This document shows positions 7,750 to 15,605 of a stretch of DNA of 23,090 bases, one piece after another. A program made the position numbers and the translations under genes. The number at the start of each line of letters is the position of its first letter. Position 1 is the stretch's first letter. The DNA comes from Desulfurococcales archaeon (lineage in GTDB: Archaea; Thermoproteota; Thermoprotei_A; Sulfolobales; NBVN01), in assembly GCA_023255965.1 (NCBI GenBank), contig JAGDWE010000019.1, forward strand, positions 1-23,090. The letters run 5' to 3'. The notes beneath the pieces are model-generated. The model did not search any database and had not been told where the DNA came from. It saw only the letters and a program-made list of their open reading frames with translations.

Positions 7750-8205
7750 ATGAGTAGGGCATATAGTTTAAGGGTTGAAGGAAAGGACTACGTTGTTGAG
7801 ATCTTAGAATTAGGCGGTAATAAATTCAAGGTTAAAGTAGGTGATCGTGAGTTAATCGTCGAGTTGTTACCTACAATTACACGGCCCTCAACACCTATAG
7901 CCCCGGTAAGCAGGCCCCCGGAAGTTCCTGAAGTTAAGGAAGTAGTACGTGAGGAAGTTAAAGCGCCTCAACCGCTAGGTAATGTGGAGGTCGTGACGTC
8001 CCCCGTTCCAGGTAAGGTCGTTAGGGTAATTGCAAATGTAGGTGATGTAGTTGATGAGAGGACAGCCATATTAATCCTGGAATCCATGAAAATGGAATTA
8101 GAGATCTATGCGACATGTCCAGGCAAATTAAAGGAGGTTAAGGTTGGACCTGGGGATTCAGTAAACGTTGGCGACATATTAGCAGTTATTGAAAGACCGC
8201 GATAA
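7750..8205 (+). CDS. Biotin carboxyl carrier protein
   Basis: This 151-aa protein carries biotin between active sites. The N-terminal ~42 residues form a small beta-rich domain (YSLRVEGKDYVVEILELGGNKFKVKVGDRELIVEL) common in decarboxylase and pyruvate-carboxylase carriers. A Pro/Glu-rich linker (about 43-78) follows, then a biotinyl domain with the ESMKME motif; Lys114 is the expected biotinylation site. A strong SD (GGAGGTAGG) sits 1-2 nt upstream at the end of the preceding gene. It is the last gene of the trio. Its 3' end overlaps the convergent ubiquitin-like gene by 27 nt. No biotin-protein ligase is in the window. Confidence 0.92.
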   Translation: MSRAYSLRVEGKDYVVEILELGGNKFKVKVGDRELIVELLPTITRPSTPIAPVSRPPEVPEVKEVVREEVKAPQPLGNVEVVTSPVPGKVVRVIANVGDVVDERTAILILESMKMELEIYATCPGKLKEVKVGPGDSVNVGDILAVIERPR

Positions 8206-8466
8206 TAGCGGACTGCCCCCTGATGCAAATGGCATTAAAACTACGTGATCTCCCTCTTTAAGCTTTACCTTATCCCATGAAATTCCCTCGTTTAATTGAT
8301 TGCCATTAATTACAACTAAGTAGTATGGTTCTAGATCCCTGTGACTTACATTAATGCCCAACTCCATTAATAACTCATTAATCACATCTGATAATCTAAC
8401 CTCACCACTAACATTTACCTCTCTACGAATGTGCCCGCTTTGCGGATGTATGAACTCAACTAACAT
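8179..8466 (-). CDS. MoaD/ThiS/SAMP-like ubiquitin-fold protein with C-terminal extension
   Basis: This 95-aa beta-grasp protein has the expected pattern: an N-terminal strand, a helix (RLSDVINELLMELGI), YYLVVINGNQL, then LKEGDHVVLMPFASGG. Members of this family act as sulfur carriers (molybdopterin, thiamine or tRNA thiolation) or as protein modifiers (SAMPs) after adenylation of a terminal Gly-Gly. Here the GG is at 83-84 and is followed by 11 more residues (SPLLSRSFNNC), so it is not C-terminal as encoded. Either a protease must trim it, or the stop codon has moved. The extra codons are the part that overlaps the biotin carrier gene. It lies 32 nt downstream of mbhM on the same strand, so co-transcription with the hydrogenase operon is possible. 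Confidence 0.8.
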   Translation of the reverse strand: MLVEFIHPQSGHIRREVNVSGEVRLSDVINELLMELGINVSHRDLEPYYLVVINGNQLNEGISWDKVKLKEGDHVVLMPFASGGSPLLSRSFNNC

Positions 8467-8498
8467 CTAGGTCCCTAAATACTTAGATGCAACGACGC

Positions 8499-9491
8499 TT
8501 ATAGAATTAATTTGATGTGCATTAACATAGCTATTATTAATGATAGCGTGGATAGCGTTAACGGGTACTTCAGTATCGCGGTCAGCGCTTGCTCTATTCT
8601 AATCCTACCGGTTGAGGCCCTAATAGATGTGATGGCCGTCAGCAATATCACGTACTTGGTTGTGATGATTAATGCCCCTAAGGGGTCACCATAACTCAGC
8701 GGATACGGGCCTCCAAGGAATAGCAGTACAGCAATTAAGTTCAGAAAGGCTAATTCGGTGTAATGAATTACTATAGTTAATGCTAGTGCTGGGCCGCTTA
8801 ACTCAGCGAATATGCCGCCAGCTAACTCCGTCTCAGCTTCAGGTATGTCGAATGGCTTAAGCATCGACTTAGCTATAGTGGCTATGATGTATGAGATTAG
8901 CGATAAGGCTATTACTAAGGTGCTCATAGGCCCTATACTGTATTTAGCTAGAGATGAATATATTGAAAAGGGTATTTCAGAGTCCTTAGAGAGTACTATG
9001 ACTGCTGCTAATACCGACATAACTATTGCTGGCTCGGTAAATAGTACTTGGGTTAGGAATCTGGATGAACCAACTATGGTAAATGGATTTGATAGACTTA
9101 ACCCTATTAATGCTAAAGCAATTGTCGTCCATAGCATTAAGTAAATAAATAGTATTACGTCGTAGGGTGCCCTGATCAGGTAGGGTGAGATTGGAGTGAA
9201 TAACATAGCTGACGCTAACGCTCCCATACCTAGTGATATAAAGATCACTAGAAAACTCCTTAAACCGTGTCTAAAGGATAGTTCCTTCTTAACAAACATC
9301 AATTTAATGATGTCGGCGAAGGGTTGAGCGATGCCCATGAAGCCTACGTACTTAGGCCCTATCCTATTCTGCATCCTGCCAACTAACTTCCTGATATACC
9401 ATTGGGTTAGAAGCCCGAGAACCACTAAGAACGTGAGTCCGGGATAGATGAGCACTGAGAATAGGTATGTGATTAATTCAAATACGTTCAT
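8499..9491 (-). CDS. mbhM: Membrane-bound hydrogenase subunit MbhM (NuoH-like)
   Basis: This 330-aa, roughly 8-helix membrane protein anchors the hydrogenase peripheral arm and contributes to the proton path, like NuoH/Nqo8 in complex I. Family motifs are intact: RMQNRIGPKYVGFMGIAQPFADIIKLMFVKKE (39-70) and KPFDIPEAETELAGGIFAE with its acidic residues. ATG at 9491 is chosen because it lies just after the mbhI stop and has GGTGGT upstream. A longer frame from 9572 would add 27 residues inside mbhI. It is the last of the 13 Mbh genes here, whereas in Pyrococcus mbhM lies between mbhL and mbhN. Confidence 0.92.
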   Translation of the reverse strand: MNVFELITYLFSVLIYPGLTFLVVLGLLTQWYIRKLVGRMQNRIGPKYVGFMGIAQPFADIIKLMFVKKELSFRHGLRSFLVIFISLGMGALASAMLFTPISPYLIRAPYDVILFIYLMLWTTIALALIGLSLSNPFTIVGSSRFLTQVLFTEPAIVMSVLAAVIVLSKDSEIPFSIYSSLAKYSIGPMSTLVIALSLISYIIATIAKSMLKPFDIPEAETELAGGIFAELSGPALALTIVIHYTELAFLNLIAVLLFLGGPYPLSYGDPLGALIITTKYVILLTAITSIRASTGRIRIEQALTAILKYPLTLSTLSLIIAMLMHIKLIL

Positions 9492-9493
9492 TG

Positions 9494-9835
9494 CTAACCA
9501 CCTGAAGCTGTAGTAGCTATGAATAAAGCTATAGTAGCTATCGAAAACCATATGCCCATATAAGTAAGCCAATCATTAAGTACACCCGTATGTACCTCAT
9601 CCCTTAATACTTCATAGAGCCTCCTTAACGTAGCTAAGGTGCTGCCCCAGAACAAGTTATCGCCTCCCACTGATATGCCATCCTTAAAGTCATTAGCGCT
9701 CTCGCCGCATAAGTATGGTTCTAAGCCGGTCTCGCTCCCCCCACTACTCCTTACACTTAAGTAGATTAGGTATATGATTAATGCCGTAATTAACATTGAT
9801 ATAGAAGCTAATATTGAGGCAGTAATTACGTCCAT
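9494..9835 (-). CDS. mbhI: MbhI-like membrane subunit
   Basis: This 113-aa protein has two hydrophobic helices (about 5-30 and 90-110) flanking a hydrophilic loop with PYLCGESANDFKDGISVGGDNLFWG. Position between the MrpD-like antiporter gene and mbhM, length, and the YxCGE-type loop agree with MbhI, which links the Mrp module to the hydrogenase membrane arm in the Pyrococcus complex. ATG at 9835 overlaps the previous TGA (TGATG) and has AGGTG upstream; a GTG one codon earlier is also possible. The family is poorly conserved, so the call depends partly on context. Confidence 0.72.
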   Translation of the reverse strand: MDVITASILASISMLITALIIYLIYLSVRSSGGSETGLEPYLCGESANDFKDGISVGGDNLFWGSTLATLRRLYEVLRDEVHTGVLNDWLTYMGIWFSIATIALFIATTASGG

Positions 9836-11415
9836 CACCTGCTAATCACCCTCGCTACCTCCTCGGCCGCCTTTATGTAATTCATCGGGTTTAAAAGCTC
9901 TTGAGATATCGGCTTAAGTACCTGGCTTACGAACGCTGGTGCCGTAACTCCTAGGATTACTAATAAGGCTGTAAGCGTAAGTAATGGGATTAAGTAGATG
10001 GCTTCCTCCTTAACTTTCTTTAATTCCTTAATAGGTAGCTTGAAGTAGACGCCATATAGTAACTTAATGTATGCAAGCAACGCAAATGCTGATGAGATTA
10101 TAAGGACCATGGCGAGCACTATTAAGCCTGAGTCGATAAATGCTTGATATAGCAGTAGCTTGCTGAAGAAGCCTGCAAACGGCGGTAAGCCTTCAAGTGA
10201 TAGAATAGCTGCTATGAGGGTGAATGTAGTTAGAGGTAGGTACCTGCCTACCCCGGATATTGCGTCGATGTCCCTTGACATAGCAACGTTGATCAAGACC
10301 CCAGCTGAGAGGAAGAGTAGCGCCTTACCTATCGCATGGTTAAGTGCGTGGTACAATGCTGCCTCAATACCTATGCTAGTCCCCAACGATGCTCCCATCA
10401 CGATGAGTCCCACATGCATTATGGTGCTATAAGCTATCAGCCTCTTAATATCCCTTTGAACTATCATTAAGGCCGATGCCGTTAGAGCTGATAGTGCTCC
10501 TAAGAGCATCAGTAATTTCATTATCACGTTAACTGAATTAGCTATAGGGCTAAGCGAATCCATGCCGAATAAAGTATACGTAAACCTAATTATTGAGTAG
10601 ACACCTACCTTAACTACCAGGCCTGAAAGAACTGCCGAGATGGGTGTTGGTGCGGCTGGGTGGGCGTCAGGCAGCCAGAAGTGATTAGGTACTACTGCGG
10701 CCTTAAACGTAAATGTCCACATGGAGAGGGCTAGAGCTATAGCAGTAGCTAAATGTATGTTGCCGACTACTGAACCACTAAATGGGAAGTAACTACCTCC
10801 CCTAGACTTTAAGGCTATGTCAGCCATATTCAACGTCCCGAAGCTACCGTAGATGAATACTAGTGCTATGAAGTATATGGTCGTTGCTGTAGCACCTATC
10901 AACGAATACTTCATACCCGCCTCAACAGCCTCATGCGATGTCCTATAGAAGACAACTAATCCGTATGCTGCCACTGAGAGCACCTCAATCATGACGAATA
11001 GATTAAATGCATCACCGGTATACACGCATCCAATCATGCCAGCCTCAAGCCCTAATAGTAGCGTGTAGTACCATTCGTATCCCCCTCTTCCCCTTAGGTA
11101 CCATATGCTGTATATGCTTACTAAGAACATTATAGCTGATATCATTAAGCCGAAGTAAGCACTAAGCGCATCAACCTCATAGACTATGCCTACAGGCGGC
11201 GGCCAACCTCCGAACTTATAAACTATAGGTCCTTTAACCACGTAGGTAACTAGATAATAATTATAGGCAGTTATAACTAAGGCTATGCCTGAGGTTAATA
11301 GGGCATATACGTCGTAGAAGGACTTTCTCTTAATAGCTAATGTAAATATAGGTAGTAAGAAGGCTGATGCTATTAAGAGCGGTGGGACTAAACCTACTGT
11401 TATGTTAGTGAACAT
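9835..11415 (-). CDS. mbhH: MrpD/NuoN-type antiporter subunit MbhH
   Basis: This 526-aa protein has about 14 predicted membrane helices and is the ion-translocating antiporter-like subunit of the complex. Key charged residues are present: E144 in VMIEVLSVAAYG, K238 in FTFKAAVVPNHFWLPDAHPAAPTPISA, and the helix with YHALNHAIGKALLFL. The HFWLPDAHPAAPTPISA block is the classic proton-antiporter family signature. It is the only large antiporter-like gene in the operon, which matches Mbh (one MrpD-type subunit) rather than Mbx/Mbs complexes (two). ATG at 11415 follows mbhA after a 9-nt gap. Confidence 0.93.
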   Translation of the reverse strand: MFTNITVGLVPPLLIASAFLLPIFTLAIKRKSFYDVYALLTSGIALVITAYNYYLVTYVVKGPIVYKFGGWPPPVGIVYEVDALSAYFGLMISAIMFLVSIYSIWYLRGRGGYEWYYTLLLGLEAGMIGCVYTGDAFNLFVMIEVLSVAAYGLVVFYRTSHEAVEAGMKYSLIGATATTIYFIALVFIYGSFGTLNMADIALKSRGGSYFPFSGSVVGNIHLATAIALALSMWTFTFKAAVVPNHFWLPDAHPAAPTPISAVLSGLVVKVGVYSIIRFTYTLFGMDSLSPIANSVNVIMKLLMLLGALSALTASALMIVQRDIKRLIAYSTIMHVGLIVMGASLGTSIGIEAALYHALNHAIGKALLFLSAGVLINVAMSRDIDAISGVGRYLPLTTFTLIAAILSLEGLPPFAGFFSKLLLYQAFIDSGLIVLAMVLIISSAFALLAYIKLLYGVYFKLPIKELKKVKEEAIYLIPLLTLTALLVILGVTAPAFVSQVLKPISQELLNPMNYIKAAEEVARVISR

Positions 11416-11424
11416 CTGATCACC

Positions 11425-11931
11425 TCAATCGAAAATATTCTTAACGTATTTCTCGAAGTCCCTAACTATGTTTTCATACGTTGTCTTAGGGTCAGGCGCT
11501 TTAACATCAATCCAGTGTACGTAGTAGTTCTTCTTACCCTCATCGAGATGTACTACAACAGTTCCAGGAGTATTAGTTATCGAACAAGCTATGGTTACTA
11601 CGCTGAAGTCGCTGACCACGTTGTAGGGGGCCCTCACTATGCCTGGATTTATAGGCATCTTAGGATGTATTATCCTCTTAATTACGTCGTAATGTGCTTT
11701 AAACTCCGCTATGGTTAGATAGTAAATGCCGTAAATGATTAGCCACAGGAATCTCCTAATGCTTAATGCCTTACCTACATCCTTAACTATCAACTCAGCC
11801 GTTAGGTAGCCTGAAATTATAGCTACTACGAGTCCTAGTACTATATCGTAAGTACTTATGGACCCTGAGAACGTTAAGTAGATTGCGTAGGTAAGTATGA
11901 TTAGTGGTATTGCCTTAACGAGCCTCATCAT
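11425..11931 (-). CDS. mbhA: MrpE-like subunit MbhA
   Basis: This 168-aa membrane protein has two N-terminal hydrophobic helices (about 8-45) and a third near 60-75, followed by a soluble domain. The MrpE/MnhE signature ITNTPGTVVVHLD (118-130) and the YVHWIDV segment (137-143) are intact. In Mrp antiporters MrpE helps assemble the complex. Its ATG overlaps the TGA of mbhG (ATGA), implying coupled translation. In Pyrococcus the equivalent gene is first in the operon; here it sits between mbhG and mbhH. Confidence 0.9.
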   Translation of the reverse strand: MMRLVKAIPLIILTYAIYLTFSGSISTYDIVLGLVVAIISGYLTAELIVKDVGKALSIRRFLWLIIYGIYYLTIAEFKAHYDVIKRIIHPKMPINPGIVRAPYNVVSDFSVVTIACSITNTPGTVVVHLDEGKKNYYVHWIDVKAPDPKTTYENIVRDFEKYVKNIFD

Positions 11932-12329
11932 CCCTTCAACCTCCTAATCCTCCTTACATCTAAGGTTCCATAGAGCCTGTAGACCTGTAGGGCTATGAAT
12001 ATTATGAGTAAGTTCACGGCCATACCTATGACCACCGCCGTTAGGACTAATGCCTGAGGTAGTGGATCAACAGCTACTTGCGAAAAGGACTGAAGCTCTT
12101 CAGGTGATGGTTTAATGGTAAGTAGTACTGGCGGCTGGGATGGTGGCGCTCTAAAACCAACTAATATGGCGAGCAAGTTAGCTGCATCTGTAAAGATGGT
12201 TAAAGCTATTATCTTCTTAATTATATTAGGCCTAGCTAGGATGCCGTAAAGTGATATCCCTATGATGGCTATCAAGGAGAGTAGTGAGATATTAGCTAGG
12301 AACGCGTTTAAATCAATGTTCAACTCCAT
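11928..12329 (-). CDS. mbhG: MrpC/NuoK-like subunit MbhG
   Basis: This 133-aa membrane protein has three helices, as in MrpC/NuoK. The family pattern appears as GISLYGILARPNIIKKIIALTIFTDAANLLAILVGF and DPLPQALVLTAVVIGMAVNLLIIFIAL, the second block being the near-invariant DPLPQALVLTAIVI motif. It forms part of the Mrp-like ion-translocating module. ATG at 12329 is preferred to the GTG one codon earlier. The start overlaps the end of the preceding mbhE-F gene by 17 nt in another frame. Confidence 0.92.
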   Translation of the reverse strand: MELNIDLNAFLANISLLSLIAIIGISLYGILARPNIIKKIIALTIFTDAANLLAILVGFRAPPSQPPVLLTIKPSPEELQSFSQVAVDPLPQALVLTAVVIGMAVNLLIIFIALQVYRLYGTLDVRRIRRLKG

Positions 12330-13128
12330 CACCCCTCATTTGTTCTTTGACTATATCCTCCTCAATTGAGAGAAGTAGAAAGATCATTGAAAAGCCGAAC
12401 GTAACTGCTAAGTACTCAGATATATTGTATAGTATTAGGGACCCTGAAACCAGGGCATCGCCTAAGTAAGCTGGTAATGAGAACGAGGCATCGGCCTTTA
12501 GCTGATTCTGCATAATGTATGCATTAACACCACTTAATAATCCAATTAGAATGGGGACAAATGCCGTTAATGCTATTCCAGCTAATCCTATGGATCTAAA
12601 GGCTAATGCTACCTCCTTACTTATCTTTAAATCAAGTAGGAGGTACCTCGAGAACGCGATTATTAATATCATGGGTATTACAGCCATAGCCGCCCCTGCT
12701 TGGAATCCTCCCCCAGGGGTTAAGTGACCGTGTAGGGCTATTGATGTAGCTATAGCTATGTTTATAGGTATTAATACCTTAGTGACCACCTTAACTATCA
12801 TTGATAATCCTACCCCAGCCCCGTTAAGTCTAACCTTCTCGCTGACCCCCCTATATATGGCTATAGCGCCTATGATTGCTAGGTAAAAGACCGCTGTCTC
12901 AAATAATGTGTCAAGGCCCCTATAATCCCATACTATAGCTGTAACCCCCTCGGGGCTCATGGCAGTAAATGACGGCTGACTGGGGTTCAGGGTAGTCCTT
13001 AAGTATACCTCAGCCAGCGGTCTAATGCCGTTGAACAGAGGGCCTAACCCGCTCCCTAACGTAATTACGTAGGCAAGCACTATTATCGTTACCGTTAATG
13101 AGGTAGCCACTATTAATTCTTTCCTCAC
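12313..13128 (-). CDS. Fused MbhE-MbhF (MrpA C-terminal part plus MrpB)
   Basis: This 271-aa membrane protein combines two domains usually encoded separately in Mbh operons. Residues 1-100 resemble MbhE, the MrpA C-terminal segment, with AIVWDYRGLDTLFETAVFYLAIIGA (64-88). Residues 105-260 resemble MbhF/MrpB, with the signature HGHLTPGGGFQAGA (133-146) and following helices. The reading frame runs through the junction (IYRGVSEKVRLNGAGVGLSMIVKVVTKVL) without a stop, so it is a real fusion rather than two adjacent genes. The GTG start overlaps the mbhD stop (GTGA). It belongs to the ion-translocating module of the hydrogenase. Confidence 0.88.
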   Translation of the reverse strand: MRKELIVATSLTVTIIVLAYVITLGSGLGPLFNGIRPLAEVYLRTTLNPSQPSFTAMSPEGVTAIVWDYRGLDTLFETAVFYLAIIGAIAIYRGVSEKVRLNGAGVGLSMIVKVVTKVLIPINIAIATSIALHGHLTPGGGFQAGAAMAVIPMILIIAFSRYLLLDLKISKEVALAFRSIGLAGIALTAFVPILIGLLSGVNAYIMQNQLKADASFSLPAYLGDALVSGSLILYNISEYLAVTFGFSMIFLLLSIEEDIVKEQMRGDGVEH

Positions 13129-13376
13129 GGCTGCTCTACCTCCTCGGTCTTCTTAATTAGAAATAAAATAGCTGCTGGGTATATTCCAACAGTTATTGGC
13201 AGGTAAACTAATGCTATATCCGGGGCTCTAAATAAGTATAAAGCTAACGTAAATGCTATGCTTTGGACAGCCGAGTAAACTACGGCTCTAACTAGATTTC
13301 TCTCAACGATTGCTAAGTATGTGGCTATTAATGCAAAGACCATTACAACCGCCAATAATAAGTATGTTAAATCCAT
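13125..13376 (-). CDS. mbhD: MbhD-like subunit (DUF4040 / MrpA-derived)
   Basis: This 83-aa protein has three hydrophobic helices and no soluble domain. The core ATYLAIVERNLVRAVVYSAVQSIAFTLALYLFRAPDIALVYLPITVG matches the MbhD/DUF4040 pattern (…R.L..A.i..g..S…a….l.APDvAltE). It corresponds to part of the MrpA C-terminal region. Its start overlaps the mbhC stop (TAATG) and its end overlaps the next start (GTGA), so translation is coupled on both sides. Confidence 0.88.
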   Translation of the reverse strand: MDLTYLLLAVVMVFALIATYLAIVERNLVRAVVYSAVQSIAFTLALYLFRAPDIALVYLPITVGIYPAAILFLIKKTEEVEQP

Positions 13377-13744
13377 TACTTAACTCCCCCATCCTCCTCT
13401 AGGTGATCTACGACCTTAGGATGAACGATTGCCGTCTTCGACTTATGTGCCGCCCTAGCGAGGGCATGTGAACCTGCTGGAGCTAAAATTAGCACCAGGA
13501 AGGCAGCAACTATTGAAGCACCTCCAACAAACCACCTATAATTCCCGAGGAATTCAGAGCCGAATGCTATTAATGCAGCACCTATTAAGGGGTAGAAAGC
13601 CCCTCCGATAGTTCCTACGGTGGCAGCATGGAGCCTCACGAAGAAATTAGGGAATCTATTCATACCTATTGCTGCTATTAAATCGCATAATGCGCCTACA
13701 ACCAGTAAGAAGCCACCTATGGTTATTAGGATGTAATCATACAT
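13376..13744 (-). CDS. mbhC: MrpG-like subunit MbhC
   Basis: This 122-aa membrane protein has three helices. The MrpG signature is visible as NRFPNFFVRLHAATVGTIGG (29-48), and the tail LAPAGSHALARAAH is also characteristic. A hydrophilic C-terminal extension (about 100-122) ends in acidic residues. It is a small accessory subunit of the Mrp-type antiporter module and starts 3 nt after the mbhB stop. Confidence 0.92.
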   Translation of the reverse strand: MYDYILITIGGFLLVVGALCDLIAAIGMNRFPNFFVRLHAATVGTIGGAFYPLIGAALIAFGSEFLGNYRWFVGGASIVAAFLVLILAPAGSHALARAAHKSKTAIVHPKVVDHLEEDGGVK

Positions 13745-13747
13745 ACC

Positions 13748-14032
13748 TTACTCACCCATCTCCTTCCTCTCTAAGTACTTAGCTATGAAGATGTCTAATG
13801 CGTAAGTCCATAGCGCAAGCACTATAGCTACTGCTGGTAGGATGGGCGACCTAAATAAAATACTTAAAACGATTAAGAATACCACCAAATCGAATGATAA
13901 GGCATCTACGGCTAGAACCCTATCCGGGATTGTAGGTCCCCTCAATACCCTAATGAAGTAGAGCACGTATGCCACCACGAATATCGGAATTGCTACGGCT
14001 ATTATGGTCGTAACCATGGACTCTATGTCCAA
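13748..14032 (-). CDS. mbhB: MrpF-like subunit MbhB
   Basis: This 94-aa membrane protein has three helices with the MrpF signature VLRGPTIPDRVLAVDAL (29-45) between the first two. It belongs to the ion-translocating module. The TTG at 14032 is chosen because GAGGTG lies six nt upstream; the in-frame ATG at 14017 has no SD in range. The gene lies 36 nt after the mbhN stop, the largest gap inside the operon, so it marks the border between hydrogenase and antiporter genes. Confidence 0.9.
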   Translation of the reverse strand: MDIESMVTTIIAVAIPIFVVAYVLYFIRVLRGPTIPDRVLAVDALSFDLVVFLIVLSILFRSPILPAVAIVLALWTYALDIFIAKYLERKEMGE

Positions 14033-14068
14033 TCACTACACCTCAGTAGGTTTTAAACACCGTAATTA

Positions 14069-14446
14069 CTATTTAGGGATGGTATTTAAGCTTAACTCGG
14101 ATGAATTACCCGGCCTATCCGAAGCTATTTCGAAGTAATTAGTTATTACGTACGCCTTAACCGGGCATACATCAACACATCTATAGCAGAATATGCATTT
14201 ACCATAATCAATCACCGGGTATATGGATCTAGGGTTGTGCTTTAACTTAACTGGTAGTGAGGCCATTGTTATAGCGTTGCTAGGGCACTCAACGGCGCAT
14301 AGGCTACATCCTACGCATTTACTTAGATCAGCGTATTGCTGTCCCCTATGCTCTTTAAGGGCTAATGAAGGTTGTTTAGGATATTCGATGGTTGAGGCCC
14401 TCTTAAATACGTTACTTAATACCTCAGTAAGCAATTTAAGTCCCAT
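14069..14446 (-). CDS. mbhN: Hydrogenase 2[4Fe-4S] ferredoxin-like subunit MbhN (NuoI-like)
   Basis: This 125-aa protein receives electrons from reduced ferredoxin and passes them to MbhJ. It has two complete 4Fe-4S motifs: CVGCSLCAVECP (C44, C47, C50, C54) and CIFCYRCVDVCP (C84, C87, C90, C94). ATG at 14446 overlaps the TAA of mbhL (TAATG) and has GGTGGGGG upstream; a GTG at 14458 would overlap mbhL by 13 nt. In Pyrococcus mbhN is the last gene, after mbhM; here it directly follows mbhL. Confidence 0.93.
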   Translation of the reverse strand: MGLKLLTEVLSNVFKRASTIEYPKQPSLALKEHRGQQYADLSKCVGCSLCAVECPSNAITMASLPVKLKHNPRSIYPVIDYGKCIFCYRCVDVCPVKAYVITNYFEIASDRPGNSSELSLNTIPK

Positions 14447-15603
14447 TACTTCCCCCACCTACTCAGGTCCTTAAGGCTTAATACCTTAGTGCTTCCATTC
14501 CTCTCATCAATTACTAGAATCCTCTCAGTACATGATATGCATGGATCGAAGCTTGTGAGGATTACTGGGACGTCAGCAATCCTTGCATCTCTATATGCTA
14601 TTACGCCGTTTATTATGTTATTAAATGAAGGCGTTCTGACCTTAACTCTATATGGTTTATCACCTCCCTTACTAACTATGTGGTATATGAGCTCACCTCG
14701 CGGTGCCTCAACCCTTGAGAAGGCCTCACCTTCATGTAGGGTCCTAATAGGCGTCTTAGGCGCTATGGGTCCCTCAGGCAGGTGTTTAATTATATATCGG
14801 ATCATCTCAATGGACTCTAAGGTCTCATCAAGCCTAACTAACATCCTAGATAGAGAATCACCGTCACTGTAAGTCACTACGTTAAATGGTATTTCACCAT
14901 ACGCTGCATACGGGTCATCAGCCCTAACATCCGATTTCACCCCAGATCCCCTTAAGGTAGGACCAACCAATGAGTAGGCCACGGCCTCTGAGGGTTTAAT
15001 AACCCCCACGCCGAGCAACCTCTTAGTGATTGTGTAGTCCTCCATGAAGATCTTCTTATAGTACTTAACCCTGGCTTCAACTCCTTCTAATACCTTAAGT
15101 ATTTTGTCCTTCTTAACCTCATCTAAGTCCCTCCTAACGCCCCCTAATACGTAGTAGTCAGCTATAACTCTATTACCGGTCACTAATTCCTTTAACATCA
15201 TGACCGGTTCCCTATCCCTCATCATTAACATAAATAAGCTGTCAAACCCTACTACCTCAGCCATAACAGCACATATAAGTATGTGCGAGTGGATCCTCTC
15301 CAACTCCATAACTAAAGTCCTTAAGTATTGTGCTCTAGGCGGGACCTCAATGCCTCCTATAGCCTCAACGCCCTGGGTATATGTCTGCGCGTGCACTGTA
15401 TTACATATACCGCATATCCTACTGTACAGGAATACATCCTTAGACCAAGTACTACGTTCACCTAATTTCTCTACGCCCCTATGATTATAGCCGGTAACCA
15501 CCTGAATACCAACCACTCTCTCACCGTCCGCCCTAACCCTAAGTAGTATTGGCTCATGTAGTGCTGGATGCTGAGGCCCTACCGGAATCTCAATCAACGA
15601 CAT
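14446..15603 (-). CDS. mbhL: [NiFe]-hydrogenase large subunit MbhL (NuoD-like)
   Basis: This 385-aa catalytic subunit carries the NiFe site. Both cysteine pairs are intact: RICGIC (C64, C67) and FDPCISC (C355, C358). That makes it a competent group 4 [NiFe] hydrogenase, not a complex I NuoD, which lacks them. The N-terminal GPQHPALHEP and NHRGVEK (E45) blocks are typical of group 4 enzymes. After DPCISCTER about 24 residues remain (ILVIDERNG…SRWGK), a tail like the one removed from HycE-type subunits during maturation; processing here is inference. GGTG precedes the ATG by five nt. HypF encoded upstream supports a functional NiFe site. Confidence 0.95.
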   Translation of the reverse strand: MSLIEIPVGPQHPALHEPILLRVRADGERVVGIQVVTGYNHRGVEKLGERSTWSKDVFLYSRICGICNTVHAQTYTQGVEAIGGIEVPPRAQYLRTLVMELERIHSHILICAVMAEVVGFDSLFMLMMRDREPVMMLKELVTGNRVIADYYVLGGVRRDLDEVKKDKILKVLEGVEARVKYYKKIFMEDYTITKRLLGVGVIKPSEAVAYSLVGPTLRGSGVKSDVRADDPYAAYGEIPFNVVTYSDGDSLSRMLVRLDETLESIEMIRYIIKHLPEGPIAPKTPIRTLHEGEAFSRVEAPRGELIYHIVSKGGDKPYRVKVRTPSFNNIINGVIAYRDARIADVPVILTSFDPCISCTERILVIDERNGSTKVLSLKDLSRWGK

Positions 15604-15605
15604 AA

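Noticed and set aside
9494..9572. 27-residue N-terminal extension of MbhM
   Set aside because: It would lie wholly inside mbhI; the ATG at 9491 has an SD motif and matches NuoH N-termini.
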